From positions 134,905 through 198,904 of the forward strand of contig NW_003314304.1 of NCBI RefSeq assembly GCF_000143415.4: a DNA stretch of 64,000 nucleotides, read 5' to 3'. Both the position numbers and the translations under genes were made by a program. Shown piece by piece: positions 1-10,449 of the stretch (the first letter of the stretch is position 1; every line of letters starts with the position of its first letter). Under the pieces are notes generated by a model, which had not been told where the DNA came from, did no database searches, and saw only the letters and a program-made list of their open reading frames with translations. This DNA is from Selaginella moellendorffii. Lineage: Eukaryota; Streptophyta; Lycopodiopsida; Selaginellales; Selaginellaceae.

Positions 1-364
1 GGTAGCTAGCACAACCGAACGAAGAGGAGCTGGCGGGAGAGGAGGCCCAGGCGATCAGCACAGGAGGCCAAAGATCGAGCTGATGCCTCCCGATTTCCTC
101 GATTTTTTTCCCATCAGGAACGAGGCGCTGGAGATTACGACGGTTTCAGCGTGCAAACGTTTCTTCACTCCAATGCAACAAGCCACAAATGCGCTTTGGA
201 CGGTACTTCACAAAAACCTATTGTAAGCCTGTTTTATGTTACATCTCTTATAGCTTCCTCTGTGACACAATGCAACAAGATGTCATAATTCCTACAGTAC
301 ACAACAGAGAAAATTCCATATATTCTATGTATTGTAAATTCACTTTGTTCCTAATTTCTGCTAG
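1..364. other. window start, no gene recognised
   Basis: Short ORFs occur on both strands but none resembles a known protein. The GHKL ATPase part of MORC, expected upstream of the fragment at 365-1531, was not recognised here. Confidence 0.4.
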
Positions 365-1531
365 ATTATGAAGAGCATGGCGGTGAGTTGAGAGAGGTCC
401 AAAGAGGTACACATCAGGATTGGAAATGTCGCACGAACACAATCACGAAATGGAGTCCTTATCAATCTGAAGAATCCATTCGCACTCCAGACTAGCAATC
501 TTAAGTTATGTGTCTCCAGACTAGCAATCTTAAGTTATGTGTCTATATGATTCCAGTTCAAGAAAATCAAAGACCAAGGCACTAGAATGATCATCTACAA
601 TCTCTGGGAGGATGAGCAGCAGCGGCTAGAGTTGGACTTTGAATCAGATCCTCTCAAGTATGCTTTGAATTTTTTGCAATGGTTTACTTTGCTGACTCCC
701 TTCAAGGATATTCAAATTAGGGGTGGCGGAGAACGTGCTTATATGGCGGAAAAATATCTCAGTGCAAAACATGTCTTTCTGTACCAATATTCTCTACTGC
801 CAAATAATTTCAAGATCACCCTTTGGAACCAAGAGATTTTACACCATAATACTTTGAGTGATGTAACACATATTGAAGAGGTGGTTTACAAGCCAAAGGA
901 TGGACAATATGTAAGTGTTTCATCTTTTTTTTTTGTTCTTTGAAAATTTATGTCTTTTTTGGGTGTAGATGTCTGCAATAGTACACCTTGGGTTTTTGAA
1001 GGATGCTAGCCAGCACATAAATGTGCAAGGATTCAATGTCTATCACAGAAATCGGCTTATAAAGGTAGTCAATGGTTCTAAACATTCTTTTTCTCATTTA
1101 ATCTGTAACAGAGTTTCTGGAGAATATGGAATTCATCAGGCAGCCAAGGACGAGGTGTCATTGGCAAGTTTTGCTATTGTCATTTTAGTCTTAGTCTTTC
1201 TTACATTCTTTTGCTGGTCTAGGAGTTTTGGAAGCAAAATTTTGTAGAACCTGCTCATGATAAACAAGGATTTGAATGGACACCTGTCCTTCAACGACTA
1301 GAGCATCGTCTACAACAAATGCAAAGAAAGTTTTGGTTAGTGTTCTCCTTTTCTGCATATTTACTATTGTAATGGTTTTCTGCAAAGGATAATAACTGTC
1401 AAAAAGTGGGATATCAGGGACCACTTGCTACGGCTGCCTCTGCTACTAGGAAAAGGAAGACGATGCATGAAGTACAGCAACCTCAGAATGCAGAGCGAGG
1501 TGATGGCCTGCAAGGTCATCCACTCACCTAG
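365..1531 (+). pseudogene. MORC-family ATPase, C-terminal half, disrupted
   Basis: Translated pieces match the second half of plant MICRORCHIDIA (MORC) GHKL ATPases, which act in chromatin compaction and gene silencing. Recognisable blocks in order: a segment ending TKWSPYQSE (365-about 490), IIYNLWEDE with a following DIQIRG (557-909), VHLGFLKDA with FNVYHRNRLIK (from 969), SFWRIWN and FVEPAHDKQGFE (to about 1338), then a terminal exon with stop at 1529-1531. Introns lie at 910-968 and 1164-1222; the second has a GC donor. The reading frame breaks at the A-run 1236-1239, where one extra base separates GVLEA from FVEPAHDK. The donor after the FW codons near 1338 also looks one base short. The N-terminal ATP-binding half is not in the window. 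Family identity is strong. Pseudogene status rests on the frameshift, which a sequencing error could mimic. Confidence 0.75.
487..544. repeat. 29-bp perfect tandem duplication
   Basis: Two identical, directly adjacent 29-bp units (487-515 and 516-544) lie in the probable intron between the first two MORC fragments. Both begin CCAGACTAGC. The duplication copies a CCAG that could serve as a splice acceptor. Confidence 0.95.
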
Positions 1532-2040
1532 GATGACACTTGGGTGCTGGAGGAGAAGAGGGGAGAAATTCAGTGACAATGGAAGGATGCTAAAACGTTC
1601 TTCTTTTGTTTGAATAAAAACCTCATGCACTCTAGATGAGCCAAAGATTTGCATTGTGGCACATCTCATTCCACCCTGAGATGGTACTGTCAAATGCTAA
1701 TGTGTGAGTAGATGAGAAGGTGGCAGGAAGACATACTCAGTCTCAGTGGTTGCCATATAGGATTCATGTTAAAGAAGAGACACCAATTCCATATTAGAAT
1801 GATGTTTTTCATTCCAGAGAACTATCAAGACTCCAAAAGTCAAGGATCATAAGCTGAGGGACTTAGAGCAAGAGACAGTTATAGTTACCTGGAGAGGCTG
1901 GAGGAAGCCGGAAGTGCACAGCTAGAAGGGGTTACTCAAGCCTAGAAGCTGGTACTAGCATATTCCAAGCTTTTTCAACGAGCAACTTCCATCCTTGAAC
2001 CTGTGACAAATATGCCCCTGAAGCTGAGTTGACGGCTATA

Positions 2041-3097
2041 ACAATTGCCAGCCCCAGAAATCAGGAGGATTGTGGACGCTCCTCCCAATCCATTTCTCAC
2101 CCAAGCGCGACAACATCCTGTTCATGACGCTGTCAGAGCTTGCTCGTCCGGAGCTCAAGCGGGGCTTCGCATTGATCCGGAATGCAACTGTCGCAGCCGA
2201 CGTTGCTTTTCCTCGTTCTTGGAGTTCTAGCGTGTTCTTTGCTCTCTCTCTCACGCACAGGTCGTCCTACGTCGGCCTCGTCCTTGTCCGACGACGGGCT
2301 TGTGGGAGTGGAGCGTCTCGTTTCCGGGTTGCCACCCGGTGCTAGGATCAACTTTGTCAGCTGGTCCTTTGTTTTCTTGAGTGGCTTGTGTGTATCTCCA
2401 TCCCAGGTCGCCTGATGGTAGTCACCTTGCATTCGCTCTTTGGGGGATGGACAAGGTACTCCTCTCTCATGTAATGGAATCCAAACTTTCTCACAGGAGG
2501 ACAGGACAAGGAGGGATCTGGCACTTTGGATGGCGGAAGTGCAAACGCTAGAAGCTAGAGAGCTCAATGGACCTCCAAACGACTTATTCGATTCGTAAGC
2601 CATCAACTTCCAGCCTACGTACGTGATGTTCTTTTCTAATTCACTCTCGCGTTAGATACCCGTGGCTGGATCCCTCGACTCTGATAGCCTGCGTTGTTAC
2701 AAGCGCTCGGGGTCCTCCACCCAAGAAACCACTCACCCCACCATGTCCCAAGGTTTTCATGACCGAGGAAAAGCTGGTCGTGCAGAACCGAACGTAAGAC
2801 GTGTTCGATTACTATGCTACCAGCGAGCTCCTTCTCGTGTCCACGTCCGGAGATGTCGATCAGCTGGTGCTTGGCGAGGTTGCGGTGTACACTTTCGTGG
2901 ATCCATCTCCTGATGGAAACTACTTGCTGGTGTCGACCATGCACCGGCCTTATTCTTTTTCGGTCCCCTGGGGCCGAGAGGACAGAGGTATGGACGCGAT
3001 CAGGACGACTTGTTCTTGCCACTCGCATGACAGTGTTCGGCAAGGTCGAAGGTCCATCCACTGGTGCTCGGACAAGCCTTCATCCCTGTATTGGTAA
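2041..3097 (+). pseudogene. chloroplast glutamyl endopeptidase (CGEP-like), N-terminal part, decayed
   Basis: Fragments in several frames line up with the N-terminal beta-propeller region of plant chloroplast glutamyl endopeptidases (prolyl-oligopeptidase family S9). In order: EIRRIVDAPPNP, FSPKRDNILFM with ELARPELK, AGLRIDPECN, GARINFVSW, SPDGSHLAF, LALWMAEVQTLEA, RGPPPKKPL, FDYYATSELLLVST, VDPSPDGNYLL, MHRPYSFSVP and RRSIHW with DKPSSLYW. Frame changes occur between the first three blocks. A TAA at 2795-2797 interrupts the reading just before FDYYATS, where a stretch of the family sequence is also missing, and a further shift follows the PYSF block. The Ser-Asp-His peptidase domain is absent; reading stops right after DKPSSLYW. 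This is a dead, truncated copy rather than a working protease. Confidence 0.8.
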
Positions 3098-3666
3098 TAA
3101 ATGAATGCTTTTTTCTTTCTGTTCCTCATTAAATGTAACTGCGTTCGTGCTGGGAGATTGGAACGCTAGAGCACTCCCTTTTTGCCAAAAAAGCACAGTG
3201 AATTGCCACCACGATCAGTCAGAGAACCTCTTCTTTCTCACAAACATGGAGTAGAGGAGGAGCGGCAAACATTTCTCTTGCAAAAGTTCTCCAGGAAAGA
3301 TAAAACACTTGGGAGCTTGAGGTAGGAAAATTCGCGGCTGCAGCGGCAGAGGAGAATCCTAAACAAAAAATAGCTATTAAATTAAAATAAAAAGTAATAG
3401 TGTATCAGCTAAGCACACTATACTCCATTCCAATGCCAAAGCTGGCATCTTTCTATGCACCATCGTCTACATCCATTCATTCTCATTGCCATCATCTTCT
3501 TCCACTTGCATCCCAGCTTGATTCGTGTACTCAGAGTGTTCTTCTTCTTTCCTTTGTATTTCCTCAGTACCAATCGTATCTTGTAGTATATTCTGGGATC
3601 CATGCCTTTTAGTGTACCTTTTCCTACAAGGATAAAGCCACCAAACTGCCGCCCTAGCCCTTCGCC
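3098..3666. other. intergenic, no gene seen
   Basis: Short ORFs occur on both strands but none shows domain-like content. An A/T-rich stretch lies around 3361-3400. Confidence 0.6.
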
Positions 3667-3960
3667 ATGCCGCAAGTTAAAGTGGTCTTCGACTACGACA
3701 GACCAAGAGAAACACTCAAAGTCCGCATCTCATCAAGTTCATCGCAAGATCCTCTCACTCGCAGCCAGCTGCGGGAAATCGCATCGGAACTCCATCAGAA
3801 TGCGTCAGCCTCCTGGACGCTGCTCGGCCAAAAGCCAACCGCCAGCGGAGTCATCCTCAGGTACCAAAAGTCAACCGCCAGCGGAGGCATCCTCACGTAT
3901 CGCGAGAAAAGTCAACGCCCAGCAAGGCGAAGAAAGTCAACCAGGCCCATCTTACCATAG
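3667..3960 (+). CDS. hypothetical small basic protein, 97 aa
   Basis: An open frame from ATG 3667 to a stop at 3958-3960. It encodes a Ser/Arg/Lys-rich protein with no signal peptide, membrane segment or family that I recognise. The second half comes from an imperfect DNA repeat (units near 3830, 3866 and 3907, each starting AAAAGYCAAC), so it reads as repeated QKSTASG-like segments. The first half, beginning MPQVKVVFDYDRP, has a more protein-like composition. An overlapping frame (3602-4009) is equally open. It could be a lineage-specific gene or chance. Confidence 0.25.
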   Translation: MPQVKVVFDYDRPRETLKVRISSSSSQDPLTRSQLREIASELHQNASASWTLLGQKPTASGVILRYQKSTASGGILTYREKSQRPARRRKSTRPILP

Positions 3961-4073
3961 AATCTATCTAGCTACTCGTTGTAGCGAACAAAGAAAAGAA
4001 CCACTATAATCTTCGTAACGTAAACAATTTATATACATAGTATTACAGCCATGATTGAATCGCTGGATTTTCC

Positions 4074-4739
4074 TTAGAATCTCGCCCAGCATCTGGTACA
4101 TTCCGCCATGCAATCCCCTTTGCAGTCCACATTGTAGCCCAAAACTTGTGGCTTGCGAAGCACCAGGCTTTTCAGCGTCCTCCCGCTGATCCCCCACGTA
4201 ACATCCAACACCCCGACGTTGCCCTGGATCTCCTCCTCGAGCTTGCATCCCAGGATCTCGGGGAACTTCTTCATCAAACCCGAGACCTCCGCGTCCGACA
4301 GCCCCAGGCTCTTGAGATACTCCACTTTCCCCGCCACCTCCTCCACAGCCGGGACGGATTTCTCCTTCCCCTCCCCCCAGTATGGCGATTTGAGGTGCCC
4401 CGACGACTTCCCGATCACTCTATCCGCGTCTTCGATCGAGAGGCCCAGCTCCATGAGCTTGCCGCGAGAGGCCTCCCACCTCTCGCGGAGCTCTGGAGGT
4501 AACGATCCCTGGAGATGGTCTTGACCTTGATCGCTGCCGCTGGCTTTGATGGTCACTAGTCGTCGTCTTCTTCTCGACGAACTACCTTGGAGTAGAACTC
4601 TACCTCTTTCCGGAGCGCCCACGATCCTGGGCTGCGCAATTGTCGATCCAAAACCGTGGTGGAGCTGCAGAGCAAGATCCGTGAGCTCATCCAGGAGAGA
4701 AGTAAAGCTTACCGGCAGAGCGCGCAAGAGCTCTCCCAT
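4074..4739 (-). CDS. mTERF-domain protein, 221 aa
   Basis: A single-exon gene on the minus strand. The C-terminal half has the paired-helix repeats of the mTERF family, nucleic-acid-binding proteins that act in plant plastid or mitochondrial gene expression. Recognisable repeat segments are LGLSIEDADRVIGK, LKSLGLSDAEVSGLMKKFP and the terminal LVLRKPQVLGYNV. The protein ends in a Cys-containing CKGDCMAECTRCW tail. The first 60-70 residues are Arg/Ser-rich and could be an organelle transit peptide. At 221 aa it is at the short end for mTERF proteins. It lies 30 bp from the stop of the U-box gene on the same strand, so its promoter must lie in or near that gene's 3' end. Confidence 0.8.
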   Translation of the reverse strand: MGELLRALPVSFTSLLDELTDLALQLHHGFGSTIAQPRIVGAPERGRVLLQGSSSRRRRRLVTIKASGSDQGQDHLQGSLPPELRERWEASRGKLMELGLSIEDADRVIGKSSGHLKSPYWGEGKEKSVPAVEEVAGKVEYLKSLGLSDAEVSGLMKKFPEILGCKLEEEIQGNVGVLDVTWGISGRTLKSLVLRKPQVLGYNVDCKGDCMAECTRCWARF

Positions 4740-4769
4740 CCCGGCGCACTAAAGCCCTATAGCGGTAAA

Positions 4770-7700
4770 TTAGACCCAAGACCGATCGTTAGAGGTCGAG
4801 AAGAAGAGAAGTTTGATCTTACCGTGCGATGCTCCGAAGTAATTGGACTGGCTATGCATGAGCTCCAGCCGCCGCAAGATCAGCCCGGCGGCTCTCCGCG
4901 TCTTTGGATCAGCCGTTTGAGCAGCGTAGATGACGTGCATTTGAGCGGATGGGCCATACTGCGCGCAGTAGTCGGGGTGACTGAACAGCCGCTCCACGAT
5001 GGCCAGCGCGTACCGCTGGGCGTCACGCCCGCCGCTACTCACCGCCGCTATCACGGCGCTCAGCCCCTTGGCTTTGTCGATGGCGTGGCAGCCCTCGACT
5101 GTACCAGCCGGATAAGCCTCCGAGGTGCCGTCGGCGGTATCCTCGTCCAGGAAGCCCGTCAGCGTCGCCAGTGCCGCCAGTGCCGCAGCGGCGCCGCCGG
5201 CGGTATCGGCGGCGTCCGCCTTGGCCGCGTCCTTGAGCAGCGCCACCAGCGGCACCACCGCGTCGGCTTCCACGAGGCAGAACGTGTGCCGCGCGGTACA
5301 CTCGCCGCCGTGGACCCGGCAGCACCGGCTCGGTCCGCGCGGCGCCAGCCACGGCAGGCACAGGTACACGACGCTCCTGCATGACTCGTCCTGTTTTCGC
5401 CGCTTTTGCTTGCTGCGGCTCTCGCTCAAGCTCCAGCTGCTCGACGAGAACTCTGCCAGGCACCGCGCGGCACGCCGCCGCGTGAGCATGCTCCTCCCGG
5501 GCTCCAGCAGCTGCACCAGCCGCTCGATCATCCCCGCCTCGGCCAGCTTCGTCTGCGTCTCCACCCCAAGCTTCGCGAACTTTAGAACGATGCCCACCGC
5601 CGCCTCGATCGTCGCAGCGTCCTGGGAGGCGTCCATCACCAGCGCTGCCACTACGTGAAGTAGCCCCTTGTCTCCATCTTGGTGGTGATGATCCAGAGCG
5701 CTCCTCACGACTCCATCCCCCTTCATGCTCGCGATGATCCCCAGTATGGACGTTCTCTCCGGGTCCTCGGACAGGTTCTTCACGAGCTCGGCTATGATCC
5801 CGGGCTCCTCTCGCATCGCCACGGACGCTTCCTGTCTGGATTCCTTGCTCAGCAGGCAAAACAGCTCCATTGCGTGCCGCCTTACTTCCACCACCATAGC
5901 TGGAGTTTTCGAAGCCGCGCTGCTCGGAGTCGACGTAGCCGGGTTCTTGAGGAGCGGAAGAAGTGTTTGCAGCGCCTTGTGCTCGCAGAGCTTTGCTCTC
6001 GTAAAGCCTCCGATGTTCTTCCCGTTGGCCAAGCCGAGGAGAGTGCTCAAGACGTGACTTTGGACGCCAGCAGCCGTGGGCGAGCCCATGAATTGCAAGA
6101 ACTCGTAGATGTAGATCTCGAGCTGGTTCATTGTGGCTTCGTCTTCGTCGCTCCAGGCATCACCAGCGATCTTAGAGAGATCGGCCAGTATCCGGGCAGC
6201 GCCAACTTTTATCTCCTCCACGGACTTGACAGAGGTGAGTTTGTGTTCCATCAGCCTGAAGCCGTGCAAAGTGAGGACTGTCTCGGCGATGCCAGGCACG
6301 GATGTGAGGTTTTGGAGAGCACCTAGAGCTGCTTCGTTTTCTTCTCGCCGGAAGCTTTCGATCATTTTCAGCAGCGACACCAGCACGTCCTCCGTTGCAA
6401 GTGACGTTTTGCTCGAGTCTGGCAAGTGCATGGCAGCGAGCGCGTTTGCCATGAGAATTCTCGATTCCATGGATCCTGCAAGAGCATTTTCATCAAAGAT
6501 GTGAAAGAACATCAAAACGAAGTGAATTACCTTCAACGAGCCTGTTTGCCAAAGGCCGCATAAGATTGGCCTCGGCCATTATCACAACATTTTCATCGCT
6601 GCTTGGGACATTCTCCAGGATGGCCGTCACGTTCGAGTTCACGTCCTCGTCCTCGCAGCCGAGTAAAGTTACCAGAAACACCACCGCACCTTGTGCGTGG
6701 CTGATCAGCTCCGCGGTGCTGGGATTCTCCGACAAGATCTTCATCACCAACACAGCTTCTCCCAAGTCTTCCTTTTGCCGAGTGAGGCTAAAAACCAGCT
6801 GCTCAACTATACCGGCCTTCACCATTGATTCCTAAAAGAAGCAAAATGATCAGTAGCTTATAATTGGCAGACTACTTAGAACAAGGAAGAACCAGGCAAA
6901 ACTGTCGATCAAAATATGCAAAGCCGCTCAAGAGAAAATCCTTGAAAGCACAAGCAAAGAAGTGAAAAGAAAAAGCAAGAGTGAAAGATCACAAGCTGCA
7001 TGATCATGTCGCAAGCAAGGAAAGTGGAAGTTTGCAAAACGGTGATTATATGCAAATCTCATTAAAAAAAAGCCTTCACAAGCACAAGCAACGCGATGAG
7101 AAAAGCAAAAGCAAGAGTGAAAAATCACAAGCTGTCTCAAAAGGTAGATTTTTCTCGCAAGCAAGGAACGTGAAAGTTGAAAGCTATCTTACCTGGTTTT
7201 CCACGTTGTCCCGAGCAAGCACCGCGAGCGCCGCCAGGGCCTCCTTGCGTAGAGTCACGGCATCCCGCGCGTCATGCAGAAGCTTCACCATCGGTCCAAT
7301 CAGCCCAATGGTGCCAACTTTGTATTTGTTGAGCGGCTCCTCCTCACACACCGCGCGGACGTCCCGCATGGTCCGCGCGTCTGTGTCGGGACAGCGCGGC
7401 TCTCCGAGAAGGCACCGCGCGGCACAGTGGAGCCGGGCCTCGAAGTTCCTCTCCCTCCACTCGGCAATGGACTGCTTTAGCGCGAAGTTGGATTTCATCT
7501 GCGTGGTGGGGAGCTCCTCGCCCATCACCGGGCATCGCGTGTTCCCCTCGGCAAACCACCGCTCGATCGCCTCGCGCTCGTACGTCTGCCCCGAGGCGAT
7601 CTGGACGGGGTCGCGCATCACATCGCGAGTGATCGGGCAGATGAATGGCTGCAAGGGCAGCATTGGCGCGTCCCTGCCGCTGATCGAGAGCGACGCCATG

Positions 7701-8431
7701 AGCTGCTTCATCCGCTTGGCCTGTTCTCGCTCGCAATCCTCGTCGCCCTCGATGGCATCCCCCCTAGAAGATCGAAGAGCCCGGTCGAGAACCAGCAAGA
7801 ACTGCTCCAGATAGAGAGCGTGGACCTTCCCGCCGCGCGCCTCCGCGGCCGATCGCTCGCACCACAGCTTCTCCACCTCGTCGACGAATCCCTGGCTAGT
7901 CATCTCCATCCCCACGCCCTCGGCGATCTGCCGCGCCAGCCTCCGGCACAGCGCCGTATCGATCACGATTGTGTCGAGCATGCCCTCGTCGAGCGAATCG
8001 ATGAGCGCTTCGTCGTCGCCGGTGGGGCGAAATCCCTCGCTAAGCCGCTCCAACAGCGAGCTATCCACCTTCGCCGTCCCGCCCAGTGCCTCGATTCCCC
8101 GCCGCAGCCTCTTCCCCGATTCTTGAAGCTCCGCCATGATCTTGGGGCTACACATGAGGAGATAGAGCGATGATCGGCCCTTGTAACCCTGGAGGAGATT
8201 CTCCTCACTGCTCAGCTCCTCCTCTAGCTGCTGTGCCTGGATTTCGCCACTGTCGGCAAGCCGCGACAGGAACAGCGCCAGGCCCTCGAGGCAATCCGCG
8301 AGCTGCGCGAATGCCCGCTGCGCTGGATTGGGGCGCTTGCCGGGCGACGGCTGCCGCACGGCAGTGCTGCCGCTGCTGAGATCTCGCGCCGCCACGGCCA
8401 GCGCCATGACCCTCTTGCGCATCCCTTCCAT
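4770..8431 (-). CDS. plant U-box/ARM-repeat E3 ubiquitin ligase (PUB), 1081 aa
   Basis: Three exons, 7193-8431, 6531-6831 and 4770-6475, sum to 3246 bp in frame. The N-terminal ~240 residues are a helical U-box N-terminal-type region. The U-box follows at about residues 265-335, with FICPITRDVMRDPV, IASGQTYERE, IERWFAEG and TRCPV visible; this domain binds the E2 enzyme. The rest, from about residue 390 to 1050, is armadillo-type helical repeats for substrate recognition. Architecture matches the PUB6/7/45 type. It probably ubiquitinates unknown targets in the cytosol or nucleus. A low-complexity Ala/Asp segment lies near residue 950. A possible splice donor just before the stop (near 4820) leaves the last ~15 residues uncertain. 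Three GAATATTC sites lie upstream at 8550-8611. Confidence 0.88.
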
Positions 8432-8549
8432 CGCGCATCCGCGATTTCCTAGCTAGCCCTAGCTTACGCACAGCTCTCCCACTGCTTGACCTAGGTCCTG
8501 TACTTTCACCCAGTGTTCCACTCCATTCGCGCGGGGGTCAATGCACGGA

Positions 8550-8611
8550 GAATATTCCAATGGCATAAAAACGATCCGAATATTCTAATGACATAAAGAG
8601 TTAGAATATTC
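8550..8611. promoter_or_regulatory. three GAATATTC palindromes in the U-box gene promoter
   Basis: GAATATTC occurs at 8550-8557, 8578-8585 and 8604-8611, each followed by YAAT and, in two cases, GRCATAAA. Spacing is 28 and 26 bp. The core is GAAnnTTC, the half of a heat-shock element, but it lacks the contiguous third unit. The block lies 120-180 bp upstream of the U-box start. Confidence 0.45.
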
Positions 8612-8695
8612 TAATCGCTTGAAAGGATCTTTTTGAAACGGAATATACTGAGGAACAATAACGCTTGCCACCGCCAAGTCAGCATCCGTGAAGCC

Positions 8696-9007
8696 ATGGC
8701 AGCGAGAGCTCACGAGTGCCCATTCAAAGACTCGAAGTGCTCGAGGTATGACGATTGCATTCCGGAGCTGCGCGAAATCGTGGAGGATTTGCGCTCCGGG
8801 CCAGCGCTGCTCGACTTGCTTGTACAAGAAGGTGCTCAGGCTGCAAGACGAGCTTGGCGTGAGCGAGAGCGAGGCGACTCTGGAGGCGCGCCAGAGGGGG
8901 ATCGTGTCTGGGGCCCCGGACGAGCAGCGACGACGACCATCTGGCCGGGAGGAGCACAGCCGCGAGCGATTCAGCTTTGGATGGAGAATGCCGCCTCGAA
9001 TCACATA
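8696..9007 (+). pseudogene. possible frameshifted small gene, unidentified
   Basis: Starting at ATG 8696, one frame reads a coherent acidic helical protein (ending RSGPALLDLL), after which a second frame continues it (YKKVLRLQDELGVSE) to a stop at about 9007. The switch is at 8813-8822 and corresponds to one extra base. No splice pair fits there. The joined reading would be about 103 residues and strongly helical. I do not recognise the family. It could be a recently broken gene, a sequencing error or chance. Confidence 0.3.
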
Positions 9008-9226
9008 ATTTCTTCTTTGATTCTGTCTAGATTTGATGATGATCTTCAACTGAATGATCGATCGCCTCATCACTGTGATCCAGAATTTTCCTGGAAATCC
9101 TCGAGTAGAGGCAAGGAACAGAGAAGGAGAAGCGGTTATTCTGCGGTGATCGTCAAAGCGATCTACGTGCGCGAATCGAGAGAGAATGAGCCAAGAACAC
9201 GAAGGGCGATGACTAGGGTTAAAGTT

Positions 9227-9235
9227 TTAGGGTTT
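9227..9235. promoter_or_regulatory. telo-box (TTAGGGTTT) upstream of MED11
   Basis: The complement of AAACCCTAA, 18 bp before the MED11 start codon. Telo-boxes in plants are associated with growth and ribosome-biogenesis genes. Confidence 0.5.
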
Positions 9236-9252
9236 TTTTTCGGGTGGGAGCG

Positions 9253-9713
9253 ATGACAACGAGCACGCAGCCACAATCGCCGGCGCTTCTTCGTCTCGCT
9301 CATGTCGAGCGGGTAAGGCTCAACAAATCCGTGAGAATGATCTTGTTTCTTTCGTTAGAAAATCGTCCAGGCCGTGGAGTTTGCTGGAACGGTGATGGAG
9401 GAGCTCGCCAATGCGGGAGGGCCAAGAATGGAGTTTGTGACCACACAATGCCACGAGTTTATGAAATCTATGAAGGTACTCGGAGTGGTGTTCTATGCCT
9501 GGTTTCATTTTTTTCCCCTCTTTTGTCCAGGACATTCAAACGGTCCTGCACGAAGAGATCAAAAGTATGTGCGAGTACCGCCCTTATGAGAACTGTGACT
9601 ACATTCCTCGGATGGGTGGAGAAATCAGTCTAAAGAAGATCGACTGCGTTCTGGATGAGCTCCAAAAACTCGAGGACACGATCAACAATTATCAGAGCTC
9701 GGGACCATCCTGA
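9253..9713 (+). CDS. MED11: Mediator complex subunit 11, 119 aa
   Basis: Exons 9253-9312, 9359-9475 and 9531-9713 join in frame to 360 bp. The protein shows the MED11 pattern: LRLAHVERKIVQAVEFAG near the N-terminus, MEELA, EFVTTQCHEFM, then DIQTVLHEEIKSMCEYRP and CDYIPRM. MED11 pairs with MED22 in the Mediator head module and links transcription factors to RNA polymerase II in the nucleus. The length is usual for plant MED11. The splice sites are canonical GT-AG and introns are 46 and 55 bp. Confidence 0.92.
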
Positions 9714-10449
9714 CTCCAATGTGGTTTTTCTCCATCTCAAAGGTAAGCTTCTTTCTCTCCTTTGGACTTTGGGGTCTCAAGTTTTAGAACAAGGATGAAA
9801 GTGATGAAGCATACAGGTACTGCTGATTGGCATTCCTGGAACAAGGTTGGAAACTTTTTGGTATGGTCTTTTGAGGATTGTGCCAAGGATTTTAGCCTGT
9901 AGCCACGTGTTGAGCCTGAGTTTCTGATTCCTCTTTCGTTGTTTCTTGCATAGTGTGGCATTCTTTCATATCTAACTGATGACACACTAGTGCCAGGGGT
10001 CAATGAGAGAGACTCCACGCAACCAAAGTTTTCCAAAGTCTTTCCGTGCTATGACAGCTACGACATAGCGACGAGAGAAGATCAATCAAAAATTTTCAGC
10101 TGATTTAGACAGGTAGAGTTTTTCTTTCTTTTCTTTTTTCACTTTGGTCGTTTTTGTGTTTTTTTTTTTCTGTACTCACGAGGAAAAATATTGTAACGCT
10201 TGTCGATAAGCTTCCAAGCTAGGATCATCCTGTTCTCTGTTCCTCGATTGCGAAACTGGATTTTACGTTGCAGGATATGAAGTCAAATGAATTTCAGAAT
10301 GGAAAATGCTACGAACATGCCAGGTAGTTCCCTCTCGTCCTTTTTTTTTTGTCCAAACGAACACGACTAAGCTGGATGAATTGCAGACGTCTCAATGCCC
10401 GGCTTGAAATACATGAGCTCAATCTCCTCCAAACCTTACCAGGGGCCGA
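9714..10449. other. intergenic, possible 5' leader of the MFS gene
   Basis: No protein gene is seen. T-rich tracts precede AG sites near 10275 and 10387, so untranslated exons of the transporter gene at 10450 are possible. The short frame opening at 10395 would be an upstream ORF overlapping the transporter start. Confidence 0.4.

Noticed and set aside
2133-2606. 157-aa minus-strand ORF
   Set aside because: It is the antisense of the glutamyl endopeptidase remnant, which reads as homologous protein on the plus strand.
5035-5859. 274-aa minus-strand ORF, Arg/Gly-rich
   Set aside because: Shadow of the U-box ARM exon in another frame of GC-rich DNA.
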